Below are positions 36,110 through 45,006 of a stretch of 64,000 nucleotides of DNA, in pieces (positions within the stretch are counted from its first letter, which is position 1; each line of letters opens with the position of its first letter). The notes below the pieces were generated by a model. That model searched no databases. It saw only the letters and a list, made by a program, of their open reading frames with translations, and was not told where the DNA came from. The stretch is from Fen-455 sp050015175. Its GTDB lineage: Bacteria > Actinomycetota > Acidimicrobiia > Acidimicrobiales > Bog-793. The translations under genes were made by a program, and so were the position numbers. The DNA lies in assembly GCA_050015175.1 (NCBI GenBank), contig JBEKBX010000001.1, positions 124,001-188,000 on the forward strand, in the 5' to 3' direction.

Positions 36110-36529
36110 ATGCACCTCACCTCGCGTTTGCTCACCCTGCTCGACCGCCTGAGCAGCCCGGTGACCGTCCACGCCCACTGCGACCTGCCGTGCGGTGTCT
36201 ACGACCCCGCCCAAGCGCGGATCGAAGCCGAGTCGGTCAAAGCCATCATGGAGAAGTTCAACGCCTCGGACGACGAGGTGTTCAGGCACCGCGCCATCTT
36301 CATCAAAGAGGAGCGCGCCGACCTGGTCAAGCACCACCTCTGGGTGCTCTGGACGGATTACTTCAAGCCTGACCATCTCACGAAGTACCCCGAGCTCCAC
36401 AGCCTGTTCTGGACGGCCACCAAGACGGCCGGCGAATCCAAGAAGACGACTGACGTCGCTGTGGGCCAGAAGTTGCTCGACCAGATCGCCGAGATCGACC
36501 GCATCTTCTGGGAGACCAAGAAGGGCTGA
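36110..36529 (+). CDS. sodN: nickel superoxide dismutase
   Basis: Disproportionates superoxide, 139 aa. The Ni hook HCDLPCGVYDP begins at residue 23, leaving a 22-residue propeptide that SodX would remove so that His23 becomes the N-terminus and Cys24 and Cys28 bind Ni. The rest of the four-helix bundle matches the family. GGAG lies 7 nt before the ATG. A TAAGGT at 36062-36067 may be the -10 box. Confidence 0.95.
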   Translation: MHLTSRLLTLLDRLSSPVTVHAHCDLPCGVYDPAQARIEAESVKAIMEKFNASDDEVFRHRAIFIKEERADLVKHHLWVLWTDYFKPDHLTKYPELHSLFWTATKTAGESKKTTDVAVGQKLLDQIAEIDRIFWETKKG

Positions 36530-36564
36530 GCGGCTCTCGGCACCCTGACCGCGAGGATCCCTGC

Positions 36565-36801
36565 TCATCCGCCCGACACTGGCGGCAGCACGGCGACCTC
36601 GTCGCTGCCGCCAACCGCCGCGTCGCGGCCGGTCGGCTCGCCGTTCAGCCAGATCGCGCTGAAGGCGATGACCGAGGCGAGACGAGTCCCGTAACGCTCG
36701 ACGGCCGCGTCGAGCACTTCGCCTACCGTGGCACCGTCGACCTCCGCCTCGCTGGTGCCCGCGCATTCGCGCGCCTGAGCGAACAGCCGGAGTCGCGCCA
36801 A
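36565..36801 (-). CDS. MoaD/ThiS-family sulfur carrier
   Basis: 78-aa beta-grasp protein ending in Gly-Gly (VLPPVSGG), the terminus that is adenylated and thiocarboxylated. Mid-protein AIWLNGEP and DEVAVLPPVSGG match MoaD, the small subunit of molybdopterin synthase. No other molybdopterin genes are nearby, so another sulfur-transfer role is possible. It starts 4 bp after the DksA-like gene. Confidence 0.8.
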   Translation of the reverse strand: MARLRLFAQARECAGTSEAEVDGATVGEVLDAAVERYGTRLASVIAFSAIWLNGEPTGRDAAVGGSDEVAVLPPVSGG

Positions 36802-36805
36802 ACCC

Positions 36806-37027
36806 TCAGATCCCAGCCGAAGCGCCGGGCGCGCCGGGCGGCGCGTGATCGGCGCAGCGTCGCGTGAGCGGCGAGCGTGCTAGCCGGTCGTCGCCGATCG
36901 CCCGCCCGCACGCTTCGCACAAGGCGTAAGTCCCCTCGTCCAATCGCTGCAGGGCCCGTTCGACGTCCTCGAGCTCGCCCTCGGCGTTGTCGAGCACCCG
37001 GAGGTCGCCCGGGTCTGCGGTGTCCAC
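36806..37027 (-). CDS. small DksA/TraR-type zinc-finger protein
   Basis: About 73 aa from a GTG at 37027; the start is uncertain. A short coiled-coil half (NAEGELEDVERALQRLDEG) leads to the zinc finger CEACG...RRCADH (C-x2-C...C-x2-H), as in the DksA/TraR family. The long coiled coil of true DksA is missing, so it resembles TraR-size proteins that bind the RNA polymerase secondary channel. Confidence 0.7.
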   Translation of the reverse strand: MDTADPGDLRVLDNAEGELEDVERALQRLDEGTYALCEACGRAIGDDRLARSPLTRRCADHAPPGAPGASAGI

Positions 37028-37088
37028 GTCGCTGATCGTACCGGCGGCCGGCGGTTTCGGGGGGGAGGCGCCAAAGCCGGTCCCGGGC

Positions 37089-37376
37089 TCAGTCGTCGTC
37101 CAGCCACCTGCGAGTTGCACCAACGACCTCCAAGCCGGGCCGCGACCAGATGAAGCGCTCCACGGCGTCGAGGGTCTCGACGACGACCCGCTCGCTGGCC
37201 GCGGCCGCGGCCACCTCGACCAGCGCGCGCTGGTGCAGCTCCTGGTAGTCCGCCTCGGCGACCGCCACGGCGAAACGTGAGCGAGCGCCATCGATGAGCG
37301 GGCGAAGGACGGCGCGTTTCTCCTTGAGAGAATGACAAGCCGGAAAGTGCAGCTCGACAACGAGGGCCCCGATCAC
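37089..37376 (-). CDS. DUF503 family protein
   Basis: 95 aa from a GTG at 37376, the usual family length. VIGALVVELHFPACHSLKEK and the following RFAVAVAEADYQELHQRALV identify DUF503. The function is unknown; homologues often lie near rbfA/truB, but here it sits with the DksA-like and MoaD-like genes. No clear ribosome-binding site is seen. Confidence 0.75.
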   Translation of the reverse strand: MIGALVVELHFPACHSLKEKRAVLRPLIDGARSRFAVAVAEADYQELHQRALVEVAAAAASERVVVETLDAVERFIWSRPGLEVVGATRRWLDDD

Positions 37377-37533
37377 CGGCCAAGCATGCCCGAGTCGCGG
37401 CACCGGCGAGGACCGTGAGCCGTTCCCGCGCCGAGACCCCGATCTACGCCCCGCCTGCCCGGGAACTAGCATCCGGCCGGGAAGGCATCCCCTACCGCGC
37501 GAGTCGCGGTACCAACGAGGAGAACACGCCGTA

Positions 37534-38712
37534 ATGGCACAGAGTGGCAACCGCCCCCCGCGGCGTGGCCAGTCGCAGAACCGTGGTGGCAGGTCGCCGA
37601 GCAGCGACGGCGCAACCGGCAACGGCGAACGAGGCGAGTCCGCCGCCGAGAGGGCACGCGAGAGGCTGGCTCAGCAGAAACTGTCGGGGCAAAAGCGCCA
37701 GACCGCCTCGCAGCGGGCGCGCGCGGGAGGCCCTTCAACTCAACGCGCGAAGGCGGGCTCGTCCCCCGCCCGCCGGGCGAGAACGGGCGGGGCCGCCTCC
37801 CGGCGTGCGTCAGCGAAGAATGCCCCCCAGCGCAGCACCGCCATGACGGCAGGGATCTTCGGCACGGTGCTCGTCGTGCTGGCGATCCTCGTCATCGTCC
37901 TCGTCTCGGTCACGGGCAAGTCCACGCCCGCGAACGCGGGATTCGGCTTGAAGCCCGCGCCGGCGGCCGTCGTAAGCGCCATCAGTCACGTACCGGCGTC
38001 GGCCTTTGCCGCCGCGGGGTCCAAGATCACCTCGGCCGGTCCCTACACGATCGCGCTGAGCGCTACCAAGAAGCAGCCCCCGCTGACCTCGGACGGCAAG
38101 CCGCTGATCGTCTACATGGGTTCCAACTGGTGCCCGTACTGCGCGGCGAGCCGCTGGCCACTCGCCGTGGCCCTGTCGCGCTTCGGCAGCTTTGCCAAGC
38201 TCCACATAACCGAATCAGGGATAGCCACGGACGAGGCCTATCCCGGCACGCCCACCCTGAGCTTCTACGGGTCGACCTACACGAGCCCCTACGTCTCGTT
38301 CTCGGGCACCGAGCAGTGCAGCGACCTCATCTCGTCCAGCACCTCGACGGCCACCGAGGACTGCAACGGCTACAAGCCCCTGGAGGCGTTGTCGCCGGCG
38401 GTCCAGAAGATCCTCCTCAAGTACGACTTCCCGCCTTTCGAGTCGAAGAACAACGAGGGTGGCATCCCGTTCATCGATTTCGGCAACAAGATCATTGAAG
38501 ACGGCGACTTCATGGACCCGTCCATCCTCGCGGGCTTGACCCACGTGCAGATCGCCGAGAGCCTGGGCAACCCGATCGCCTCGCCGGCACAGCCGATACT
38601 CGTCTCGGCCAACTTCTACACGGCCGCCATCTGCAAGCTGACCAACGACAAGCCAGGCTCGGTCTGCGAGATGCCCGTCGTCAAGCAGGCGGCCAAACAG
38701 CTGAAGCTGTGA
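37534..38712 (+). CDS. DUF929 membrane-anchored thioredoxin-like protein
   Basis: 392 aa. Residues 1-103 are a disordered Arg/Lys/Gln-rich cytoplasmic region, residues 104-127 a TM helix, then an extracytoplasmic thioredoxin-like domain with GSNWCPYCAASRWP (active Cys200 and Cys203). Extra cysteines (QCSDL, DCNGY, ICKL, VCEMP) may form structural disulfides. The next gene, a VKOR homologue, overlaps by GTGA, so this protein is the likely disulfide carrier that VKOR re-oxidises. Possible -10 TAGCAT at 37467. Confidence 0.8.
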   Translation: MAQSGNRPPRRGQSQNRGGRSPSSDGATGNGERGESAAERARERLAQQKLSGQKRQTASQRARAGGPSTQRAKAGSSPARRARTGGAASRRASAKNAPQRSTAMTAGIFGTVLVVLAILVIVLVSVTGKSTPANAGFGLKPAPAAVVSAISHVPASAFAAAGSKITSAGPYTIALSATKKQPPLTSDGKPLIVYMGSNWCPYCAASRWPLAVALSRFGSFAKLHITESGIATDEAYPGTPTLSFYGSTYTSPYVSFSGTEQCSDLISSSTSTATEDCNGYKPLEALSPAVQKILLKYDFPPFESKNNEGGIPFIDFGNKIIEDGDFMDPSILAGLTHVQIAESLGNPIASPAQPILVSANFYTAAICKLTNDKPGSVCEMPVVKQAAKQLKL

Positions 38713-39296
38713 GCCGCAAGAACGCCCGGCGGCGGGCACACCAGGTGGCGCCGCCGGTTCAGCGCAACAGGTCCCAGGCGGCTACCTCAGGGCCGAAGGC
38801 TCGACAGGTCGCCGCGGGCCGTCACCGGGCCGGCGGCGTCGTTCAGGGCCGTCCCTGGCGGCCGTTGGCCACCGGCGCCATCTGCCTCGTCGGGATCGCA
38901 ATCTCGATCTACCTGCTGATCGTGCACTACGACCAGGGCGCGCTCATCTGCTCCAACAGCGGCACCGTGAACTGCTTCAAGGTGCTCACCAGTCCGTCGT
39001 CTGTGATCTTCGGCGTGCCCGTGCCGATCTTCGGGATGGTCTTCTTCATCGGGATGGGCGTGATCTGTCTTCCTTTCGCGTGGCGCTTCGATGCCGCCTG
39101 GCTCGCCTGGGGACGGATCGCGGCTGCCGTTGCCGGCATCGGAATGGTGGTCTACCTCGTCTACCAGGAGGCACTCGTGCTGCACACGATCTGCCTGTGG
39201 TGCACGGGCGTCCACGTGCTCACCTTCGCCATGTTCCTGATCATCATCACGGGCTGGGAGGACACCGGTTACGCTCGGTCGCGCTACGGAGACTGA
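38709..39296 (+). CDS. vitamin K epoxide reductase (VKOR) family protein
   Basis: 195 aa. After a basic N-terminus of about 50 residues come four or five TM helices. The loop Cys pair is Cys81 and Cys89 (ICSNSGTVNCFKV) and the quinone-side CxxC is Cys162-Cys165 (ICLWCTG). In actinobacteria VKOR oxidises DsbA-like proteins using menaquinone, replacing DsbB. GTG start overlapping the DUF929 stop as GTGA. Confidence 0.9.
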   Translation: MSRKNARRRAHQVAPPVQRNRSQAATSGPKARQVAAGRHRAGGVVQGRPWRPLATGAICLVGIAISIYLLIVHYDQGALICSNSGTVNCFKVLTSPSSVIFGVPVPIFGMVFFIGMGVICLPFAWRFDAAWLAWGRIAAAVAGIGMVVYLVYQEALVLHTICLWCTGVHVLTFAMFLIIITGWEDTGYARSRYGD

Positions 39297-39354
39297 CGAG
39301 CGCGCAATGCAGGTGCTTTCTGGGCCGACGGTCGGCGTCGGCGTCACCCGTTCC

Positions 39355-39708
39355 TCAAGTCGTGGCCTCCTCCATGGACTCGGGAAAGCGGCCGGCGTGA
39401 AAGCTCACCAGCCCCGCCGGTGCCAGCCAGCTCATCAGCTTGAACACCAGGACGCCGGCGCGCACGGCGGGGTCCTCCAAGAGCAGCGAACGCGCCTCGC
39501 CGACTCCCGTGGAGAAGATCATCACCCCTCGCAGAGTGGGGTCGTCCTGGTCTTCGAACGGACCCGCGACGAGGAGCTGCCCCGCTCGCCCGAGGCCCGC
39601 GAGGTAGGCGAGATGGTCGTCCTGGATCGAGGCGGCCCGCTCCTCGTCCAGGGCAGGCATCTCGGCCGGGCGGAGGTACAGACCGAAGGTGAAACGGTCG
39701 AAGTCCAT
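39355..39708 (-). CDS. YciI-family protein
   Basis: 117 aa. A dimeric ferredoxin-like fold of the YciI family: DDHLAYLAGLGRAGQLLVAGPF includes the conserved His and Asp (quoted in part), and VGEARSLLLEDPAVRAGVL is typical. The biological role is unknown. The promoter appears leaderless (TAGCTT 5 nt before the ATG). Confidence 0.8.
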   Translation of the reverse strand: MDFDRFTFGLYLRPAEMPALDEERAASIQDDHLAYLAGLGRAGQLLVAGPFEDQDDPTLRGVMIFSTGVGEARSLLLEDPAVRAGVLVFKLMSWLAPAGLVSFHAGRFPESMEEATT

Positions 39709-39735
39709 GCACCAAGCTAAGCCCTTCCGGCCCCG

Positions 39736-40356
39736 GTGCCGATGAAGACAACCGTGGCCAGTCTCGTGCCTGTGGAGCCCGCAGCCGTCGGCATCGTCGT
39801 CGCTGTCGTCTTCTTCGCCTGGGGCTGGGCGCGGGCGGCCCGGTTCCGCGCCGAAACCGGCAAGCCCCCCTGGACCATCCCGCCGGCGGGCTGGGGTGCC
39901 ATCCACGTCGTGCTGCTGCCGATCGGCTGGCTCATCTTCTCGGCGGCATCGCGAACCACCAGGGTGGCAGACTTCTCGCTCACCCACCGGTCCAGCACTG
40001 CGATCGCCGACACGGCCGAAGAGCGCGAGAAGCTGCGAAGGATCCGCTTCGAGCTGCCTCTGTTACGCTCGCCACAGCCCGATTCGCGCGGCTGGCATCC
40101 CGATCCCCTGCATCAGCGGGCCTTCCGCTTCTACGACGGCAAGCAGTGGACGCGCGATGTCATCGACGACCCGGCACGGAGAGCAGCCGAGGCGGTGGGG
40201 GATCCGCGCGCTGATCTCCGACGGCGCCTTCGCGCGTTACCGCCGCCCTCGGACGCGACCCCGTCGTGGCACGTCGACCCGCTCGGCCACGGCCACTACC
40301 GCTATTTCGACGGCTCGAGATGGACTGACAAGGTTCACCAGGCCCGTTCCTCCTGA
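39736..40356 (+). CDS. membrane protein with two DUF2510 domains
   Basis: 206 aa from a GTG; an ATG two codons later is also possible. Two TM segments (about residues 15-34 and 52-70) are followed by two DUF2510 repeats, GWHPDPLHQRAFRFYDGKQW and SWHVDPLGHGHYRYFDGSRW, small Trp-rich domains common in actinobacterial membrane proteins. The function is not known. Confidence 0.75.
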   Translation: MPMKTTVASLVPVEPAAVGIVVAVVFFAWGWARAARFRAETGKPPWTIPPAGWGAIHVVLLPIGWLIFSAASRTTRVADFSLTHRSSTAIADTAEEREKLRRIRFELPLLRSPQPDSRGWHPDPLHQRAFRFYDGKQWTRDVIDDPARRAAEAVGDPRADLRRRLRALPPPSDATPSWHVDPLGHGHYRYFDGSRWTDKVHQARSS

Positions 40357-40362
40357 TCCTCG

Positions 40363-40435
40363 CTCCGGGGGGAGGGCTCGAACCTCCAACATCCGGCTCC
40401 AAAGGCCGACGTTCTGCCGATTGAACTACCCCGGA
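40363..40435 (-). tRNA. tRNA-Gln (anticodon TTG)
   Basis: 73 nt. The acceptor arms TCCGGGG and CCCCGGA pair fully with discriminator G. The T arm is GGAGG-TTCGAGC-CCTCC. The anticodon loop CTTTGGA is closed by CGGC/GCCG, giving anticodon TTG. CCA is not encoded. Confidence 0.9.
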
Positions 40436-40595
40436 AGGAAACTCCCCACCGCATGTTTACAACAGTAAAAGCCCTCGCCGGCCACTTGGGGCGGCACCGG
40501 GCGACTGGCACGCCAGTGGGGAGCGGCCCGTGGCCCAACGAGTGCACCAACCGACGGGCGAGCCCGCGTGAAGTTCGGCTAGCGTTCTGCCAGCC

Positions 40596-40697
40596 ATGGG
40601 ATCACTCATCAAGAAGCGCCGCAAGCGAATGCGCAAGAAGAAGCATAAGAAGATGTTGAAGCGCACCCGCTGGCAGCGACGCGCCGCCGGCAAGTAG
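40596..40697 (+). CDS. small ribosomal subunit protein bS22 (AURKAIP1/COX24 domain)
   Basis: 33-aa, extremely basic protein: MGSLIKKRRKRMRKKKHKK, then KRTRWQRR. This is the actinobacterial bS22 protein found on the small subunit of mycobacterial ribosomes. A -10-like TAGCGT at 40580-40585 lies 10 nt before the ATG, and no Shine-Dalgarno sequence is present. Confidence 0.88.
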   Translation: MGSLIKKRRKRMRKKKHKKMLKRTRWQRRAAGK

Positions 40698-40730
40698 CCC
40701 TGCTGCGGGGAACCGCCCGGCGAGGCGCAT

Positions 40731-40757
40731 CCCCTGCCGCCGCCAGGCTGCCAGGGG
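40731..40757. terminator. hairpin between bS22 and ispE (convergent)
   Basis: CCCCTG (40731-40736) pairs with CAGGGG (40752-40757) around a GC-rich loop, in the gap where two genes converge. No T-tract is present. Confidence 0.35.
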
Positions 40758-40771
40758 TCGCGAGGCGCTCG

Positions 40772-41581
40772 TCACATGTCAACGGTGCTCGCCGCAGCGA
40801 CGACGACAGCTTGCCTGTGCTCGGCCCGCACCGCGCCTTGGAGTTCGACCACAAGATGCGCGGCCACTTGCGGCTCGCGTTCGAGGTACCAAGTGCCACC
40901 GCTTCCGGCCAGCCGCGGCTTGTCGCCGGCGACTGCGGCTATCAGGTCTCGCCACCAGGCCAGGCGTGGCTCGACGACGACGGCGGCAGGCTCGAGGTCG
41001 TTCCCGTGCTCGCCGGTCGGACCACCGAGCGCGTCCCAGGCCCTATAGACCTCGGGAGTCGAGACCGTCAAGGCAGGTGCAACGAGAACCGCCGTGAAGG
41101 CCTCGAAACCGAGGGGCTCCACCAGCTCCCCAATCCCCCTCACGAGCGCCCGGCCGCCCACGACGCAGAACGGCACGTCCGCGCCCAGGCCCGCCGCGAG
41201 CGCCGGGTCCGTAGCCCCCGCCCATCGGAGCACCGCGGCTGCGTCCGACGAGCCGCCTCCAAGGCCGGCGCCGGTCGGGACGCGCTTTCGCAGCCGCACC
41301 CGGGCACGGCGTCCGACGGCTGCCAACGCCCGGGTCACAAGGTTCTCCCGGCCCAGTGGAACGGCGCCTTGTGCCGAACCGGCGGGACCGTCGCCAAGGA
41401 CCCAGGCCACCTCGTCCACGACCTCGAAGCCATGGGTGCCCTCTTCGATCTCAAGCTCGTCCGTGAGATCGATCGTCGCCATCTCGGCCTCGAGCAGGTG
41501 GTACCCGTCGGGGCGGACACCTACGACTCGTAGCGCGCGGGTCAGTTTGGCGGGAGCCCGAACGTGATCGACCGGCGGCAT
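40772..41581 (-). CDS. ispE: 4-diphosphocytidyl-2-C-methyl-D-erythritol kinase
   Basis: GHMP kinase of the MEP isoprenoid pathway, 269 aa. The ATP loop is VPTGAGLGGGSSDAAAVL and the N-terminus has APAKLTRALRVVGVRPDGYH, where most members have AKINLxLxV. The C-terminal glycine motif reads RLAGSGGTWYL. The ATG at 41581 overlaps rsmA by 40 bp, an order (rsmA-ispE) common in actinobacteria. Confidence 0.92.
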   Translation of the reverse strand: MPPVDHVRAPAKLTRALRVVGVRPDGYHLLEAEMATIDLTDELEIEEGTHGFEVVDEVAWVLGDGPAGSAQGAVPLGRENLVTRALAAVGRRARVRLRKRVPTGAGLGGGSSDAAAVLRWAGATDPALAAGLGADVPFCVVGGRALVRGIGELVEPLGFEAFTAVLVAPALTVSTPEVYRAWDALGGPTGEHGNDLEPAAVVVEPRLAWWRDLIAAVAGDKPRLAGSGGTWYLEREPQVAAHLVVELQGAVRAEHRQAVVVAAASTVDM

Positions 41582-42357
41582 GCGACTAGCTTGCCCCACT
41601 CCTCGATGCCGAGCTCCTCGGCCCGGGAACGGCCGTCGATCCCGGCTGCCGCAAAGGTGGTTTCGTCGACGAATCCTTCCAGCGACCGGCGGAGCATCTT
41701 CCTGCGCCCACCGAAGCCGGCCCGGAGAAGAAGGTCGATCTCCGCGTAGCTCGCCACATCGGGATCGATCGCTGGAGACTCGCGTCGCACGAGATCCACG
41801 AGCACCGACTCGACGTTGGGGCGGGGCAGGAACACGCCGGGCGAAACACGTCCGACGATCGCTGCGGTCGCGAAGTAGTCGACCCTCACCGACACGGCGC
41901 CGAAATTCCTCGCGCCCGGAACAGCGACGAGCCGCTCACCAGCCTCACGTTGGACCATCACGAGCATACGGCCGATGGCAGGCACGTCTCGGAGAAGGTC
42001 GAGGACGAGTGGAGTCGCGACGCTGTAAGGCAGGTTGGCCACGAGCACCCAGTGCGGTGCGGCTGCGAGCAGCTCGGCCCAGTCGCAGGTCATGGCGTCC
42101 GCTTCGACCACCGACACCCCGAGCGGCTCGACGATCTCGCGAAGGACCGGCGTGATGCCTCTGTCCACCTCGATCGCCGTCACCGCCGCCCCGCTGGCCG
42201 CGAGCGCGACGGTCAGCGAACCGAGCCCGGCACCGATCTCGACCACATGGTCTCCGGTGCCGACCCGGGCGAGCCGGGCGATGCGTTCGACGGTGTTCGG
42301 GTCGGCGACGAAGTGCTGCCCGAGCGCTTTCGACGGGTGGAGGCCGTGCCGGCGCAA
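41542..42357 (-). CDS. rsmA: 16S rRNA dimethyladenosine transferase
   Basis: Dimethylates two adenosines in the 3' end of 16S rRNA, 271 aa. The SAM site is VVEIGAGLGSLTVALA and the catalytic motif is ANLPYSVATPL. KALGQHFVADPN marks the N-terminus. The apparent start at 42357 is TTG without a clear ribosome site; an upstream start is possible in the 76-bp gap after tatD. Confidence 0.94.
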   Translation of the reverse strand: MRRHGLHPSKALGQHFVADPNTVERIARLARVGTGDHVVEIGAGLGSLTVALAASGAAVTAIEVDRGITPVLREIVEPLGVSVVEADAMTCDWAELLAAAPHWVLVANLPYSVATPLVLDLLRDVPAIGRMLVMVQREAGERLVAVPGARNFGAVSVRVDYFATAAIVGRVSPGVFLPRPNVESVLVDLVRRESPAIDPDVASYAEIDLLLRAGFGGRRKMLRRSLEGFVDETTFAAAGIDGRSRAEELGIEEWGKLVACRRSITFGLPPN

Positions 42358-42433
42358 CAGGCGCGCAACCTCGCCGCGGCCAGGCGGGCGCCGGAAGGGA
42401 ACGGCCGGTGCGCCGCTTGCAGGCTCGGCGATC

Positions 42434-43447
42434 TCAGACTCCGAACCCGAAAGCCTTCTCGGCGTTCATCCAGCTGACCGCGGCCAGTACCTCGGGCTCG
42501 AAGCCCTTCAACTGCCCCACCGCGTTCCCCACGACTGTGACGTTGCTCGGAGAGTTGCGACGCCCGCGGTTTGGGACAGGCGTCAGAAATGGCGAGTCCG
42601 TCTCGATCAACAGGCTGTCGAGTGGGCAATGCGTGACGACCTGGCGGATCTCGCCCGCGTTGGCGAAAGTCACTATGCCGCTGAACGAGAGGATGCCTCC
42701 CACCCGCAGGCATCGCCTCGCCTCCTGCTCGCCGCCCGTGAAGCAGTGGAAGATCGTCCTCTCGGGCACCCCTTCGCGCTCGAGGATCGAGAACGTGTCG
42801 TTCCAGGCCTCCCGGGTGTGGATGACGAGCGCCAGACTGTGGCGATTCGCCAAAGCGACCTGAGCGGCGAAGACGTCGCGCTGGACATCTCGCGGTGAGT
42901 TGTCGTAGTGGTAGTCGAGACCGCACTCTCCGATGGCCACGACACGGGACCGGCGCAAGCCCTCGCCTGCCACCAGCTCGTCCAGGAACTCTGTCACAGA
43001 GCTCAGCCCGGCCTTGGCGTCGTGGGGGTGCAGCCCGACCGTTGCCCAGACCTCGGCAGCACTTGCTCCAGGGGCGTGCGCGTAACCCGGGGACGGGCCC
43101 GGAGCCCGGTCTCCCGAAAGCTCGTTCGCCAGGAGCACGGCCCGGCGGGACGATGCCGCGTCGGTCCCGACACAGACCACGCGCCCCACCCGGGCCGCGC
43201 GAGCCTGGGCAAGGGTCGCGGCGGGATCCGGCTCGTCTTGCAGATGGCAGTGGCTATCTGTCCAGATGGCCGACTGCCGCGAAGCCCGCTCGGAAGGCGA
43301 GGAGGAGGGCGGCGTCCCGGCAGTGGGCTCGGTCCCGACCGGTCCGGTTGTCTCGCGTTGCGCCCGCCGCGCGGTGCCACGCCGGCGTCGCAACCATGAA
43401 CCCTCTTGCTGACCCCCTCGACCTGTCTGGTCGCTCGAATCGTTCAC
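42434..43447 (-). CDS. tatD: TatD-family metal-dependent DNase
   Basis: 337 aa. The TIM-barrel hydrolase has DSHCHLQD (metal His pair), VGLHPHDAKAG, AIGECGLDYHY, HTREAW, HCFTGG and the C-terminal IETDSPFLTPVP, all family metal or phosphate ligands. About 60 residues of low-complexity basic sequence precede the domain, so the true start may lie further in. It is 14 bp after metG. Confidence 0.9.
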   Translation of the reverse strand: MNDSSDQTGRGGQQEGSWLRRRRGTARRAQRETTGPVGTEPTAGTPPSSSPSERASRQSAIWTDSHCHLQDEPDPAATLAQARAARVGRVVCVGTDAASSRRAVLLANELSGDRAPGPSPGYAHAPGASAAEVWATVGLHPHDAKAGLSSVTEFLDELVAGEGLRRSRVVAIGECGLDYHYDNSPRDVQRDVFAAQVALANRHSLALVIHTREAWNDTFSILEREGVPERTIFHCFTGGEQEARRCLRVGGILSFSGIVTFANAGEIRQVVTHCPLDSLLIETDSPFLTPVPNRGRRNSPSNVTVVGNAVGQLKGFEPEVLAAVSWMNAEKAFGFGV

Positions 43448-43461
43448 GTCGCCTCTTTCGT

Positions 43462-44997
43462 TCAGCCCTCAACGCTACGCCGCGGGAACAGGGGTGCACC
43501 CTTTGTCACGGGGAGGTCTCCGGGATAGCCGCCCCACTCGAGGATGCCCTCTTCCCCGGCCGCACCGGGCTCGTCGGGCCTGCCCTTGAGCCCGATCCGC
43601 GCCCAGATCTCGCCGGCCGCTGCAGGCATCACTGGAGACACGAGCACTGACACGATGCGCAGCGCCTCGAGCGCGTCTCCCAGCGAGGCGTCGAGGGCCG
43701 GACCGGGCGGCAACTTCCAGGGCTCCGCGGTCTCGAGCTCGGCATTAGCGACTCGCACGAGGCGCCAGGTCGCCTCGAGAGCTTCATGAGCCGCAAACCG
43801 TTGCCAGGAGTCCCGGCACGCTGCCACCACCTCCGCCGACACCTCGCTCAACCGCACAGCGGGCGAGGCGGCCCTCGGGGCAGGACCGATCCCTCCGCAC
43901 TTGCTCCCGACGACCGCCGCGACCCTGGCGAGCAGATTGCCGAGATTGTTCGCGAGGTCGGAGTTGTACCTCGCGACCAGGCTCTCGTAGGTGAAGTCCC
44001 CGTCCGAGCCCAGCACGACGTCGCGCACGAGGTGGTAGCGGAGGGCATCGACGCCGATGTCGCCGGCGAGGGCCACGGGGTCTATCTGGTTCAACCGCGT
44101 CTTGGACATCTTCTCGCCGCCCACGAGAAGCCACCCGTGAACGATGTAGTGGGCCGGCGGGTCGATGCCCGCGGCGAGGCACATCGCCGGCCACCAGACG
44201 CAGTGAAACCGGATGATGTCCTTGCCGAGCAGGTGGTGAGCCGCCGGCCACCACTTCAAGAAGCGCTCGGTGTCCTCGCCGTAGCCGATGGCGGTGATGT
44301 AGTTGACCAGGGCGTCGTACCAGACGTAGAAGACGTGCGCGCCGTCCCAGGGGACGCGCACGCCCCAGTCGATCGAGGTCCTGGTGATCGAGATGTCCTG
44401 GAGCCCGCCCTTGATGATCCCGAGGGCCTCGTTACGCCTGGAGTCAGGGAAGATCGCGTTCGGATGGCTCTCGTACCAGTCGAGCAGCGACTGCTCGAAA
44501 CGCGACAGCTCGAAGAACCAGTTCTCCTCGGTGAGCCACTCCACCGGCCGCTCGTGCACCGGGCAGAGGCGGCCTTCGAGCAGGTCGCCCGCCGGGTAGT
44601 ACGCCTCGCACGACACGCAGTACCAGCCCTCGTACAACCCCTTGTGCATGTAGCCGTTGTCGTAGATCGCCTGCATGAACCTCTGGACGCTCAGGTGGTG
44701 GCGGTGCTCGGTCGTGCGGATGAAGTCGTCGTTCGAGATGTCGAGGGCGGCCCACGAGGCGATGTAGCGGCGGCTCGTCCGGTCGACCCATTCCTGGGGC
44801 GTGAGCCCCTGTTCCTCGGCGGCGCGGGCGTTCTTCAGCCCGTGCTCGTCGGTGCCGGTGAGGAACCAGGAATCGTCACCGATCAACCGGTGCCAGCGGA
44901 CCAGCACGTCCGCGTTCACCGTCGAGTACGCCGTGCCGAGATGGGGGGCGTCGTTGACGTAGTAGATCGGTGTCGTCAGGAAGAAACGGTCGGGCAC
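43462..44997 (-). CDS. metG: methionyl-tRNA synthetase
   Basis: 511 aa, the short form without a C-terminal tRNA-binding extension. The HIGH-equivalent is HLGTAYSTVNAD and the KMSKS-equivalent is GGEKMSKTRLNQ. The connective region has CVSCEAYY...RLCPVH, reduced to one Cys pair plus a single Cys. Essential for protein synthesis. Confidence 0.96.
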   Translation of the reverse strand: MPDRFFLTTPIYYVNDAPHLGTAYSTVNADVLVRWHRLIGDDSWFLTGTDEHGLKNARAAEEQGLTPQEWVDRTSRRYIASWAALDISNDDFIRTTEHRHHLSVQRFMQAIYDNGYMHKGLYEGWYCVSCEAYYPAGDLLEGRLCPVHERPVEWLTEENWFFELSRFEQSLLDWYESHPNAIFPDSRRNEALGIIKGGLQDISITRTSIDWGVRVPWDGAHVFYVWYDALVNYITAIGYGEDTERFLKWWPAAHHLLGKDIIRFHCVWWPAMCLAAGIDPPAHYIVHGWLLVGGEKMSKTRLNQIDPVALAGDIGVDALRYHLVRDVVLGSDGDFTYESLVARYNSDLANNLGNLLARVAAVVGSKCGGIGPAPRAASPAVRLSEVSAEVVAACRDSWQRFAAHEALEATWRLVRVANAELETAEPWKLPPGPALDASLGDALEALRIVSVLVSPVMPAAAGEIWARIGLKGRPDEPGAAGEEGILEWGGYPGDLPVTKGAPLFPRRSVEG

Positions 44998-45006
44998 CCT
45001 CTCAAA

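Noticed and set aside
35578..36135. Longer sodX starting at 36135
   Set aside because: It would overlap the divergent sodN start and its ribosome site; a GTG at 36084 keeps all protease motifs.
40383..40550. Small protein read through the tRNA-Gln region
   Set aside because: It is the translation of the tRNA itself, a common false gene.
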